DNA of 64,000 nucleotides from Aporhodopirellula rubra (GTDB lineage Bacteria; Planctomycetota; Planctomycetia; Pirellulales; Pirellulaceae), in NCBI RefSeq assembly GCF_014192335.1, contig NZ_JACHXU010000003.1, positions 124,001 to 188,000 on the forward strand, read 5' to 3'. Below are positions 56,325-64,000 of the stretch, one piece after another. The notes below the pieces were generated by a model. That model was not told the DNA's origin. It worked only from the letters and a program-made list of their open reading frames with translations, and ran no database searches. Every line of letters starts with the position of its first letter. Position 1 is the stretch's first letter. A program made the position numbers and the translations under genes.

Positions 56325-58421
56325 ATGTCAACGATACCTGAACTCACGATCGCGGATGATTTTCCGCCTGTTGATTACGATACCTGGCGGGCGACCGTCG
56401 AAGCGGACTTAAAAGGAGCTCCCTTCGAACGCAAACTTGTTTCGCATACGTACGAGGGCATCGATGTCCAGCCTGTCTACACGTCGCGTGACGACCTCGG
56501 CGAGGATGCGGCGGGGATGCCGGGTTTCGCTCCTTTCGTGCGTGGTTCCCATCCGCAGGGGCCCGTCATGTGTGGGATGGATCTGCGTCAGGAACACGCC
56601 CATCCGGATATCAAAAAGACCAACGAGGCCATCCTGGGTGACCTAGCGGGTGGCGTGACATCGTTGCTGTTGCGGCTCGACCTTGCTGCCCGGCACGGTT
56701 TTGGAGTGGACGATCCTCAATACGCCCATCTTGGCGGCCAGGACGGTGTGATGGTCGCGGGCGCCGATGACCTCGACGCCGCACTCGCTGGCGTTCACGT
56801 CGATCTTCTTGACGTGGCAATCGATGCTGGTGCCGCCTTCTTGCCAGCGGCCGCAACGCTCGCCGCGGTGTGGAAGAAACGTGGGATCGGAGACGCCGCC
56901 GCACGAGGATCATTCAACGCTGATCCGCTGGCCGCGCTGGCTCGCGACGGAGAACTTCCCGTTGCACCGGAGAGAGCGTTAGCCGATTTGGCGGAACTGG
57001 CGCAGTGGACCAAAGACAATTATCCGAAGGTCACCACCGTTGTTGTTGATACATCGCCTTACCACGATTCGGGGGCCACCGCGGCTCAAGATATCGCGAT
57101 GGCGATGTCCACGGCGGTTGAATATTTGCGAGCCATGACTGGGGCGGGGATGTCGATGGAAGACGCCGCCCGGCAAATCTGTTTTCGAATGAGTTTAGGG
57201 ACACACCACTTCTTAGCGATTGCAAAGATTCGGGCCGCCCGGATGCTTTGGTCTCGTGTTTTGGAAGCGTCGGGATGTCCGCCGGTTGGCATGCGGATAC
57301 ATGCCCGCACCAGCAACCGTGTGATGACTCAACGTGACCCCTACGTTAATTTGCTGCGAAATAGCGTCGCGATGTTTGCCGCGATTGTTGGCGGCGTTGA
57401 AAGCGTCACTTCTTTGCCGTTCGATCATGCGTCGCGATTACCGGATGACTTCAGTCGCCGAATCGCCCGTAATACCGTGTTGGTCCTGCAAGAAGAATCT
57501 CACCTGCACCGCGTGCTCGATCCCGCCGGTGGCAGTTGGTTTATCGAGAAACTCACCAAAGACGTTTCCGAAAAAGGCTGGGAGGTGTTCCAGAGCATCG
57601 AACGTGAAGGCGGGATGCTCGCGGCCTTGATGAGCGATCACATCCGAGAACAACTCGACACCGCCTACGCACCTCGAGCCAAGGACATCGCGTCTCGCAA
57701 AGAAGGCATCACGGGCGTGAGTGAATTTCCCAATCTCACCGAACAGCGTGTCGAAAATGTCCCACCGGACCTCGATGCGTTGCGAAGCGATGCATCGACG
57801 CGGGCAGCGGCCCAAGACAAATCGGGTGTCGCTCTCGAACAACTCGCGGGGATCTCTTCGCGAGTAGAGATGGCATTCGATGCCGCCGACATGGGAGCAT
57901 CGATATCTCAAATCGCCGGTGTCCTTGGGTTTGAAGAGGAGGCGACCACGATTCAACCGATCGAACCGCACGCCTTCGCACAGCCGTTTGAAGAACTGCG
58001 GGATGCGAGTGATCTGTGGATGGAGAAGGAAGGACACCGTCCTCATGTGTTCCTCGCGAACATGGGACCGGTTGCTCACTTCACCGCCCGTGCGACTTTC
58101 TCGAAGAACTTCTTCGAGGCGGGAGGATTCGACACCATCGCCAGCGAGTCGTGTGCGGACGCTGAGGCCGCCGTTGCGGCGTTCAAGGCCAGTGAAGCAA
58201 ATATCGCGGTGATCTGTTCGTCTGACAAACTTTACGCGGACATGGTTGTTCCCGTCGCTCAGGCTTTGAAACAGGCTGGTGCTCGCAACGTTATCGTCGC
58301 CGGTTTCCCCGGTGCGAATGAAGACACGTGGCGGAAAGCGGGTGTCGATCGATTTATCTTTATGAAGTGCGACGTGCTCGGCACGCTCCGCGAGTTACTA
58401 GCACAAGAGGGGGTACTCTAA
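56325..58421 (+). CDS. mutA: Methylmalonyl-CoA mutase, small (non-catalytic) subunit
   Basis: 698 residues from ATG 56325 ([20 protein letters not shown]), chosen for GAGAG 8 nt upstream and family-like start; ATG 56271 gives an 18-residue extension. It pairs with MutB in the alpha-beta mutase. It shows the TIM-barrel of the family ([16 protein letters not shown] region, [38 protein letters not shown]) but its C-terminal B12-type domain lacks the DxHxxG cobalamin motif, as expected for the small subunit. The ORF ends 2 nt before mutB, so the two are translationally linked. Confidence 0.95.
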   Translation: MSTIPELTIADDFPPVDYDTWRATVEADLKGAPFERKLVSHTYEGIDVQPVYTSRDDLGEDAAGMPGFAPFVRGSHPQGPVMCGMDLRQEHAHPDIKKTNEAILGDLAGGVTSLLLRLDLAARHGFGVDDPQYAHLGGQDGVMVAGADDLDAALAGVHVDLLDVAIDAGAAFLPAAATLAAVWKKRGIGDAAARGSFNADPLAALARDGELPVAPERALADLAELAQWTKDNYPKVTTVVVDTSPYHDSGATAAQDIAMAMSTAVEYLRAMTGAGMSMEDAARQICFRMSLGTHHFLAIAKIRAARMLWSRVLEASGCPPVGMRIHARTSNRVMTQRDPYVNLLRNSVAMFAAIVGGVESVTSLPFDHASRLPDDFSRRIARNTVLVLQEESHLHRVLDPAGGSWFIEKLTKDVSEKGWEVFQSIEREGGMLAALMSDHIREQLDTAYAPRAKDIASRKEGITGVSEFPNLTEQRVENVPPDLDALRSDASTRAAAQDKSGVALEQLAGISSRVEMAFDAADMGASISQIAGVLGFEEEATTIQPIEPHAFAQPFEELRDASDLWMEKEGHRPHVFLANMGPVAHFTARATFSKNFFEAGGFDTIASESCADAEAAVAAFKASEANIAVICSSDKLYADMVVPVAQALKQAGARNVIVAGFPGANEDTWRKAGVDRFIFMKCDVLGTLRELLAQEGVL

Positions 58422-58423
58422 TC

Positions 58424-60640
58424 ATGACTACGACCAACGCCACCAAACTACCGAACTTCGCCGATGTGCCCCTGCAATCCGAGCAGGCGGCGAAGGCGAC
58501 CACGAAAGAAAACTGGGCCGACGCGATCGGCGGTGACCCGTCCCGTTTGAACTGGAAGACGAACGAACAGATTCCGATCAAGGGGCTCTATACCTCGTCC
58601 GACCTTTCGGACGTCGATCACCTTGAAACGATGCCAGGGTTTGCACCTTTTCTTCGCGGTCCCTATCCGACGATGTACGTGATGCGTCCTTGGACGGTCC
58701 GGCAATACGCGGGATTCTCGACCGCAAAAGAGTCCAATGCGTTCTACCGCCGGAACCTTTCCGCCGGTCAGAAAGGGTTGTCGATCGCATTCGATTTGGC
58801 GACCCACCGTGGTTACGATTCGGATCACCCGCGAGTCGCGGGGGACGTCGGCATGGCGGGCGTCGCGATCGACAGTATCTACGACATGCGGACACTGTTC
58901 GATGGCATCCCGCTCGACGAAATGAGCGTCTCGATGACAATGAACGGTGCCGTCTTGCCGGTGATGGCGTTGTATATTGTCGCCGCCGAAGAACAAGGTG
59001 TTGCGCCGGAGAAGCTTTCCGGAACGATTCAGAATGACATTCTGAAGGAGTTCATGGTCCGGAACACTTACATTTATCCGCCCGAACCGAGTATTCGGAT
59101 CATCGCGGATATCTTCGACTACACCAGTCGTTTGATGCCTCGCTTTAACAGCATCAGCATCAGTGGCTATCACATGCAGGAAGCCGGTGCGACGGCCGAC
59201 TTGGAACTCGCCTACACGCTCGCCGATGGGCTGGAATACGTTAAGACCGGGATTCAAGCAAACCTGGACGTGGATGCCTTTTGTCCGCGACTGTCCTTCT
59301 TCTGGGGCATCGGGATGAACTACTACATGGAGGTCGCCAAATTGCGAGCGGCCCGAATGATTTGGGCGAAGCTGATCAAACAGTTCAACCCAAAACAACC
59401 CAAGAGTTTGTCGCTGCGAACGCACAGCCAAACGAGTGGTTGGAGTCTTGTCGCTCAAGACGTTTACAACAACGTGATTCGTACTTGTGTGGAAGCCATG
59501 GCGGCCACACACGGGCACACGCAGTCGTTGCACACCAACGCACTCGACGAAGCGATCGCGTTGCCGACGGACTTCTCCGCCCGGATCGCACGTAATACGC
59601 AGTTGTTCCTGCAACAGGAAACGGATACCTGCGACGTCGTCGACGCGTGGGCGGGCAGTTACTATGTCGAAAAACTGACGCATGATCTGGCTCAGCGAGC
59701 GTGGGAACACCTCGCCGAAGTCGAAGCGGCAGGCGGAATGACCAAGGCCATCCAGGCGGGGATTCCGAAAATGCGGATTGAAGAAGCCGCCGCTCGGACG
59801 CAAGCTCGAATCGATTCGGGGCAGCAAACCGTGATCGGTATGAACAAATACCGACTCGCCAAAGAAGATGACTTGAAGGTTCTCTCGGTGGACAACACCG
59901 CCGTGCGGGAATCTCAAATTGCCAGCCTGAAACGGTTGCGTGAGGACCGAGATCAAAACGAGGTCGATCAACGACTCGCCGATCTACGTGCCGCCGCAAA
60001 CGACTCGAGTAAGAACCTTTTGGAAGCCGCCGTCGCTGCCGCTCGTGCGAAAGCGACCGTGGGTGAAATGAGCGATGCCCTCGAATCAGTTTATGGGCGT
60101 TACGAAGCACCGGTCCAAGCGGTCCGGGGAGTCTACGCAAGTGAAACGGAAGGAAACGTGTCGGTTCAAGCAGTGCAACGATTGGTGACGGCGTTCGAGA
60201 AAGCCGAAGGGCGACGACCTCGGATTCTGGTTGCGAAGATGGGCCAGGACGGACACGATCGAGGGCAGAAGGTCATCGCGTCCGCGTTTGCTGACCTCGG
60301 GTTCGATGTTGACATCGGGTCGTTGTTCCGCACGCCCGCCGAAACCGCAAAGCAGGCTGTTGAAAACGACGTGCATATCGTTGGCGTCAGTTCGCTCGCG
60401 GCCGGTCACCTGACTCTCGTGCCTCAACTGCGTGATGAATTGGCGGCACTGGATCGCGAGGACATCATGATCGTTGCCGGTGGTGTGATCCCGCCTCAGG
60501 ATTACGACACGTTGTATGAAGCCGGCGCGGCTGCTGTGTTCGGTCCGGGCACGGTAATCAGTGAAGCCGCCGCGGCGCTGCTGAAACGACTGGCCGAGGA
60601 ACTCGAGCTCGATATCAAAATCGACGACGTTTCCGCATGA
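58424..60640 (+). CDS. mutB: Methylmalonyl-CoA mutase, large (catalytic) subunit
   Basis: A 738-residue B12-dependent enzyme converting (R)-methylmalonyl-CoA to succinyl-CoA. ATG 58424 follows an AGAGGGGG purine run. The substrate barrel has [39 protein letters not shown] and [11 protein letters not shown]; the C-terminal cobalamin domain has DGHDRG (Asp609, His611, Gly614), the DxHxxG motif whose His binds cobalt. Length is typical. The stop overlaps meaB by 4 nt (ATGA). Flanking genes place it in propionate/odd-chain or branched-chain amino-acid carbon flow. Confidence 0.98.
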   Translation: MTTTNATKLPNFADVPLQSEQAAKATTKENWADAIGGDPSRLNWKTNEQIPIKGLYTSSDLSDVDHLETMPGFAPFLRGPYPTMYVMRPWTVRQYAGFSTAKESNAFYRRNLSAGQKGLSIAFDLATHRGYDSDHPRVAGDVGMAGVAIDSIYDMRTLFDGIPLDEMSVSMTMNGAVLPVMALYIVAAEEQGVAPEKLSGTIQNDILKEFMVRNTYIYPPEPSIRIIADIFDYTSRLMPRFNSISISGYHMQEAGATADLELAYTLADGLEYVKTGIQANLDVDAFCPRLSFFWGIGMNYYMEVAKLRAARMIWAKLIKQFNPKQPKSLSLRTHSQTSGWSLVAQDVYNNVIRTCVEAMAATHGHTQSLHTNALDEAIALPTDFSARIARNTQLFLQQETDTCDVVDAWAGSYYVEKLTHDLAQRAWEHLAEVEAAGGMTKAIQAGIPKMRIEEAAARTQARIDSGQQTVIGMNKYRLAKEDDLKVLSVDNTAVRESQIASLKRLREDRDQNEVDQRLADLRAAANDSSKNLLEAAVAAARAKATVGEMSDALESVYGRYEAPVQAVRGVYASETEGNVSVQAVQRLVTAFEKAEGRRPRILVAKMGQDGHDRGQKVIASAFADLGFDVDIGSLFRTPAETAKQAVENDVHIVGVSSLAAGHLTLVPQLRDELAALDREDIMIVAGGVIPPQDYDTLYEAGAAAVFGPGTVISEAAAALLKRLAEELELDIKIDDVSA

Positions 60641-61635
60641 GTCGTCGCCGAATCATCACAGCAGATGACTATTTCGACGGGGTTCGTGGTCAAAACGTCT
60701 CCATGCTCGCGCGAGCGTTCACGCTCGTCGAATCGAGCAGTGCGCGGCACATCCCCGTCGCCGAAGAATTGCTGACCCGTTTGATGCCGCATACCGGCGG
60801 CGGATTGCGGATCGGCATCACGGGCGCACCTGGTGCGGGTAAGAGCACGTTTATTGAAGCACTCGGGTTGTTACTCGTTGCGAAAGGTCTCCGTGTAGCG
60901 GTGTTGGCCGTTGATCCATCGAGTGGGATCACCGGTGGCAGTATCCTGGGTGACAAAACTCGCATGGGGAAACTCGCCGCCGAGCAAAATGCGTTCATCC
61001 GTCCTTCGCCGTCGGCAGGGACCCTTGGCGGCGTCGCGAACAAAACCCGCGAGATCATGCTGGTCGCCGAAGCAGCCGGATACGATGTGATTCTGGTCGA
61101 GACGGTCGGTGTCGGCCAAAGTGAAACGATGGTCGCCGAGATGACGGATTGTTTCCTCGCGATCATGTTGCCGGGGGCCGGAGATGAACTGCAAGGCATC
61201 AAACGAGGTCTGCTCGAACTGGTCGATGTCATTGCGGTAAACAAGGCCGACGGTGCCAATCGGAAACCCGCGTTGCTCGCCGCGCAGCAATACCATAATG
61301 CGTTAGATTCGATCTCAGGCAGTGCGAGCGATGCCGCTCCCGCGATTTTGACATGCAGTGCCCTGCAACAAGAAGGCATTGATGATGTCTGGGATGCGAT
61401 CGAGAAAAGGTGCCAGCAGAGCAAGGAAAACAAACGGTTCGAACATCGTCGCCGTCAACAGAATTTGCGTTGGCTATGGGCGATCGTGGAAGACCGATTG
61501 AGACAAACGCTGCACACGCATCCCGGTGTGCAGGAAATATGCGATGATGTCGAAACACGCGTCCTCGCCGGTGAAATGCCACCTGCTGCCGGAGCACGGC
61601 AACTGTTTGCCGCATTGAAACTAGACCACGAGTAA
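60637..61635 (+). CDS. meaB: MeaB/ArgK-type GTPase, methylmalonyl-CoA mutase chaperone
   Basis: A 332-residue G3E-family P-loop GTPase that protects and reloads the B12 cofactor of methylmalonyl-CoA mutase. Walker [10 protein letters not shown] (63-71), switch-like [24 protein letters not shown] and the base-specific NKAD motif ([12 protein letters not shown]) are all present. It overlaps the mutB stop by 4 nt. Neighbour and length are exactly those expected. The C-terminal dimerisation region is basic and includes a probable helix ([17 protein letters not shown]). Confidence 0.96.
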   Translation: MSRRRIITADDYFDGVRGQNVSMLARAFTLVESSSARHIPVAEELLTRLMPHTGGGLRIGITGAPGAGKSTFIEALGLLLVAKGLRVAVLAVDPSSGITGGSILGDKTRMGKLAAEQNAFIRPSPSAGTLGGVANKTREIMLVAEAAGYDVILVETVGVGQSETMVAEMTDCFLAIMLPGAGDELQGIKRGLLELVDVIAVNKADGANRKPALLAAQQYHNALDSISGSASDAAPAILTCSALQQEGIDDVWDAIEKRCQQSKENKRFEHRRRQQNLRWLWAIVEDRLRQTLHTHPGVQEICDDVETRVLAGEMPPAAGARQLFAALKLDHE

Positions 61636-61660
61636 GTCACCGAGATCACGAGTCGATCCT

Positions 61661-62197
61661 ATGCCGATTATCAAACCCGTTCGCGGATTCACGCCTCAGT
61701 TTGGCGAGAATTGCTTTTTCGCCGAGAACGCCGTCGTGGTCGGTGATGTGATCATGGGAAACGATTGCTCGGCATGGTTCAGCACCGTGATTCGCGGAGA
61801 CGTCAACTCGATCCGTATTGGGAACAAGGTCAACATTCAAGACGGCGCGGTTCTCCACACGCTGTATCAAAAGTCCGTCATCGAAATCGCCGACAACGTG
61901 TCCATCGGACATAACGTCTGTGTTCACGGCGCGAGGATCGACCAAAACTGTTTGATCGGAATCAACTCCGTCATTCTGGATCACGCCCACATCGGCGAAG
62001 GTTCCATCATCGGTGCAGGATCGGTTGTCCTGCAGGGAACAAAGATTGAACCGGGAAGTCTTTACGCCGGAACGCCTGCTCGGCGGATCAAAGATGTTGA
62101 TCCGGAACAGGCAAAAGAAATGATCGAAAAGATCGCCAACAACTACATGATGTACGCCAGTTGGTTCCAAGAAGAGTCGTCTGCACCAGACTCGTAA
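61661..62197 (+). CDS. Gamma carbonic anhydrase-like protein
   Basis: 178 residues with a left-handed beta-helix of hexapeptide repeats: VVVGDVIMGNDCSAWFSTV, VNSIRIGNKVNIQDGAVLHT, IEIADNVSIGHNVCVHG and IGEGSIIGAGSVVLQGTKI. The three zinc ligands of Cam-type enzymes are visible as His66, His84 and His89. It probably hydrates CO2, although the catalytic Glu loop of Cam is shortened, so activity is inferred. It follows meaB by 25 nt; supplying or sensing bicarbonate for the propionyl-CoA carboxylation step is an attractive but unproven reason for its presence. Confidence 0.9.
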   Translation: MPIIKPVRGFTPQFGENCFFAENAVVVGDVIMGNDCSAWFSTVIRGDVNSIRIGNKVNIQDGAVLHTLYQKSVIEIADNVSIGHNVCVHGARIDQNCLIGINSVILDHAHIGEGSIIGAGSVVLQGTKIEPGSLYAGTPARRIKDVDPEQAKEMIEKIANNYMMYASWFQEESSAPDS

Positions 62198-62251
62198 ACC
62201 GAACGCATCTTGTTGGTTGAGAGGGCGTTCCCGCGAGTTTGTTCGCTGGGG

Positions 62252-63430
62252 TTAGTTTGCCGCGCCGAAGAGGACGCAAATCGAAGACGGTACCACCTGT
62301 GTCTCGCGAATGAAGGTGAGTTCGCCTGTTTCGGCATCGATGGAGAAGACGGTCGCGGTATTGCTTTCTTGACCGACGACAATGAGCCAACGGCCGCTCG
62401 GGTCCATGCCAAAGTTGCGAGGCCATGCTCCGCGAATCGGTTCCACTTCCGTGAGTGAGAGCGTCCCCTCGTCGTCAACCCGGAACGCACTGATGCTGTC
62501 ATGGCCTCGGTTTGCGGTGAAGATAAAACGGCCGCTTGGGTGAACGCGGATTTCCGACGCGCTATTGAACGTTTCCTTGGCTTTCACTTCCTCGGACAAC
62601 GTCGCAATCGTTTGCCCGGGAGTCATCGTGCCGTCGTCCGCGTTGTAATCGAAGACGGTAATCGACAGGGCCAATTCGTTGAGAACGTAAACTCGTTTCC
62701 CGTCAGGGCTGAATTTCATGTGTCGTGGTCCTCCGCCGGGCGGGCAGACACCAAAACCATGAGGAGTCAATGCGGGAGTTTCCGCATCGAGTTTCCAGAT
62801 GACAACCCGATCCATTCCCAGGTCAGGTACAAACGCGAAACGGTTGTCAGGTGATGTGCCCGTCCAGTGCGCGTGCGGTGTGTCCTGGCGGTTGGGAACC
62901 ACTCCAGAACCGGCCTTAGGCAGCAATTCGGAATGTTCTTTCACTTCCGCGAGTCCTTTGATCGAGCCGTCGTCGGCAAGACCATAGAGCGACGTTGAGC
63001 CGCCACCGTATTGCGCCGACATTAACACTTTGCCTACTCGGTCCGTCGAGACATGAGCTGCCCCGCCGTCTCCCGTTGGTGCCGATCCGATGTACTCGAG
63101 TTTCGCTTTTCCGACTTCGCCCGTGATTCGAAATGCCGACACCGCATCGCCGGAAGTGACCGAGCTGTTTGCTGGGCGGCCCGTGGCGTAGAGGGTCTTT
63201 CCATCGGGATGCATCGCCAAGAAACCGGGGTTTTGGATTTCCGCAGCAAGTGTCGTTGGCGTCAGCTTTCCCGTCTCCGTGTTGAAGGTCGCGTAATAGA
63301 TCCCGCGGCTGTCACTCCCTCGACCGGTCGAGGTGCCAAACCAAACATCAACCATCTGTCCGTAAGAATTTGATACTGAGGTCAAAAAACAAATGGCCGA
63401 AAGGAATGCGATACACAGCGTGCGAATCAT
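62252..63430 (-). CDS. Secreted lactonase-family beta-propeller (6-phosphogluconolactonase-like)
   Basis: 392 residues with a signal peptide (TLCIAFLSAICFLTSVSNSY, cleaved near YGQ). The body is a seven-bladed propeller of the Pgl/lactonase type: GIYYATFNTETGKLTPTTLA, FLAMHPDGKTLYATGR, GGPRHMKFSPDGKRVYVLNE and IRVHPSGRFIFTANRGHDSI, ending with LTFIRETQVVPSSICVLFG. Cytoplasmic Pgl works in the pentose phosphate pathway, but the signal peptide argues for a periplasmic lactone or carbohydrate substrate here. Such exported lactonase-like proteins are common in planctomycetes in my recollection. It converges with the gamma carbonic anhydrase gene 54 nt away. Confidence 0.88.
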   Translation of the reverse strand: MIRTLCIAFLSAICFLTSVSNSYGQMVDVWFGTSTGRGSDSRGIYYATFNTETGKLTPTTLAAEIQNPGFLAMHPDGKTLYATGRPANSSVTSGDAVSAFRITGEVGKAKLEYIGSAPTGDGGAAHVSTDRVGKVLMSAQYGGGSTSLYGLADDGSIKGLAEVKEHSELLPKAGSGVVPNRQDTPHAHWTGTSPDNRFAFVPDLGMDRVVIWKLDAETPALTPHGFGVCPPGGGPRHMKFSPDGKRVYVLNELALSITVFDYNADDGTMTPGQTIATLSEEVKAKETFNSASEIRVHPSGRFIFTANRGHDSISAFRVDDEGTLSLTEVEPIRGAWPRNFGMDPSGRWLIVVGQESNTATVFSIDAETGELTFIRETQVVPSSICVLFGAAN

Positions 63431-63739
63431 GGGCGGGAGCCTCTTGGGGTGGGAAAGGACGAAGTCGTCGCCGACAGTCTAAATCCTTTCAATCCACGAG
63501 TGTGCTTTTTTGAGACACCGCGGCGAATTTATCTCGCATCCTATGCAAGCACGCGATTTTCGCGGATATCGGCTACATCGTTTTAGGGGATGATCTAGGC
63601 ATCCGCGCAGAAAAATACCCTCCGTCAACTGAGTTGGCGGAGGGTAGTCGATGAATCAGAACAGTTTAATCCGGCGGAGTCGGGTAGTCCTTGGGCGTTC
63701 CGGTATGTCTGCAAAGATGCAGGTGGAAGCGACGTCTCG
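63431..63739. other. Intergenic region with terminator
   Basis: 309 bases between two minus-strand genes. It contains the terminator at 63611-63646 of the incoming acetyltransferase gene, then 180 nt in which I see no gene or signal; the promoter of the lactonase-like gene should be there. Confidence 0.5.
63611..63646 (-). terminator. Rho-independent terminator of the acetyltransferase gene
   Basis: TACCCTCCGTCAAC (63616-63629) pairs with GTTGGCGGAGGGTA (63633-63646), 14 pairs with one G-T wobble and a TGA loop. Five A (63611-63615) on its left read as a U-tract on the minus strand. It ends about 94 nt after the acetyltransferase stop. Confidence 0.75.
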
Positions 63740-64000
63740 TTAGCCAGCCATACGTGTGATGCGGTTGTGCGGTTGGGCGAGTTCTTCGGCGGTCGGCTGA
63801 TAACGGAATTGCATGAGGTACGCGTCTTCGGTGGCGTCGTCATAGAAGTCACGCAGAACCGAAATCGCTTTGAAGCCGAGGTTCTTGAAGAACAACTGAG
63901 CTTCGAGGTTCGTTTCGCGAACTTCGAGCATGATGCGGTTTCGCCGCTCTTGGGAAAGCTTGCCGAGCAGTTTTTGCATCATGACGTTACCGATGCCTTG
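63740..64000 (-). CDS. RimI-like GNAT acetyltransferase (C-terminal part, cut by window end)
   Basis: Only the last 86 codons are in the window. The frame is open to position 64000. QGIGNVMMQKLL is the acetyl-CoA-binding Q-x-x-G-x-G motif of GNATs, followed by IMLEVRETNLEAQLFFKNLG and FKAISVLRDFYDDATEDAYL. This ending (LEVR-N-A...F-Y-LGF...YY) is typical of RimI-type ribosomal S18 alanine N-acetyltransferases. The C-terminus extends about 15 residues past the usual end. A terminator follows on the same strand. The name is provisional, because the N-terminal half is outside the window. Confidence 0.8.
   Translation of the reverse strand, partial: QGIGNVMMQKLLGKLSQERRNRIMLEVRETNLEAQLFFKNLGFKAISVLRDFYDDATEDAYLMQFRYQPTAEELAQPHNRITRMAG

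Noticed and set aside
58448-59971. 507-residue open frame antisense to mutB
   Set aside because: It is entirely antisense to a strongly conserved gene, is rich in Arg, His and Asp in shadow style, and matches no family; long antisense frames are common in this base composition.

Overview
The window looks like chromosome of a planctomycete, most likely from the Pirellulaceae (Rhodopirellula-like). This is inferred from protein content, not from a marker gene. The signs are a giant exported protein with the planctomycete LERRQLLA motif and a C-terminal dockerin, two unusual Ser/Thr kinases (HLDLKPAN/DWG and HGDVKPEN/DLG), a CsrA domain fused to a receiver domain, lipoproteins and small proteins without obvious homologues elsewhere, and long gene-poor gaps. 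The DNA is moderately GC-rich and both strands are used. I see no rRNA or tRNA gene, insertion sequence, prophage or CRISPR array.

Layout. 1-10 kb: end of proC, serB, a kinase-PAS protein, a Ser/Thr/Pro-rich lipoprotein, a two-domain ABC permease, ubiB and a second kinase. 10.7-18.7 kb: a 1717-residue metzincin/dockerin protein, convergent with an acyl-CoA synthetase/GNAT fusion; their stop codons overlap in one CTAG. 19-26.5 kb: a two-gene unit of a flotillin and a 1762-residue AAA+ ATPase. 26.9-34.9 kb: an AMP-forming ligase coupled to a SpoU methyltransferase, a secreted protein, a TolC-type channel, a fusion of a zinc phospholipase C-like domain with a helix-hairpin-helix region, and a small unknown gene. 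35-39.6 kb: a candidate structured RNA with a strong terminator, then rpoD and dnaG. 40.5-48 kb: a 1549-residue von Willebrand/STN/Gly-Met-repeat protein with its own terminator, a GYF-type protein, a small conserved protein and a lipoprotein. 48.5-51 kb: CsrA-REC and a hybrid histidine kinase. 51-55 kb: a secretin-like protein, fliM and proA. 55.8-62.2 kb: a methylmalonyl-CoA operon (mce-mutA-mutB-meaB-gamma carbonic anhydrase). 62-64 kb: a lactonase-type beta-propeller and the end of a rimI-like acetyltransferase.

Functional links. The clearest unit is the methylmalonyl-CoA operon, with epimerase, both mutase subunits, the G-protein chaperone and a carbonic anhydrase-like protein in tight succession. 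dnaG and rpoD form the core of a macromolecular-synthesis cluster without a visible rpsU. proA and fliM lie 8 nt apart, so a proline gene appears to be cotranscribed with the flagellar switch. The most unusual items are the CsrA-receiver fusion with its overlapping histidine kinase gene, the possible small RNA with GGA-bearing hairpin loops beside rpoD, and the flotillin/giant ATPase pair.

Limits. All assignments come from reading translations and recognising motifs. Domain borders are approximate, promoters are weak guesses, and no database search was run.
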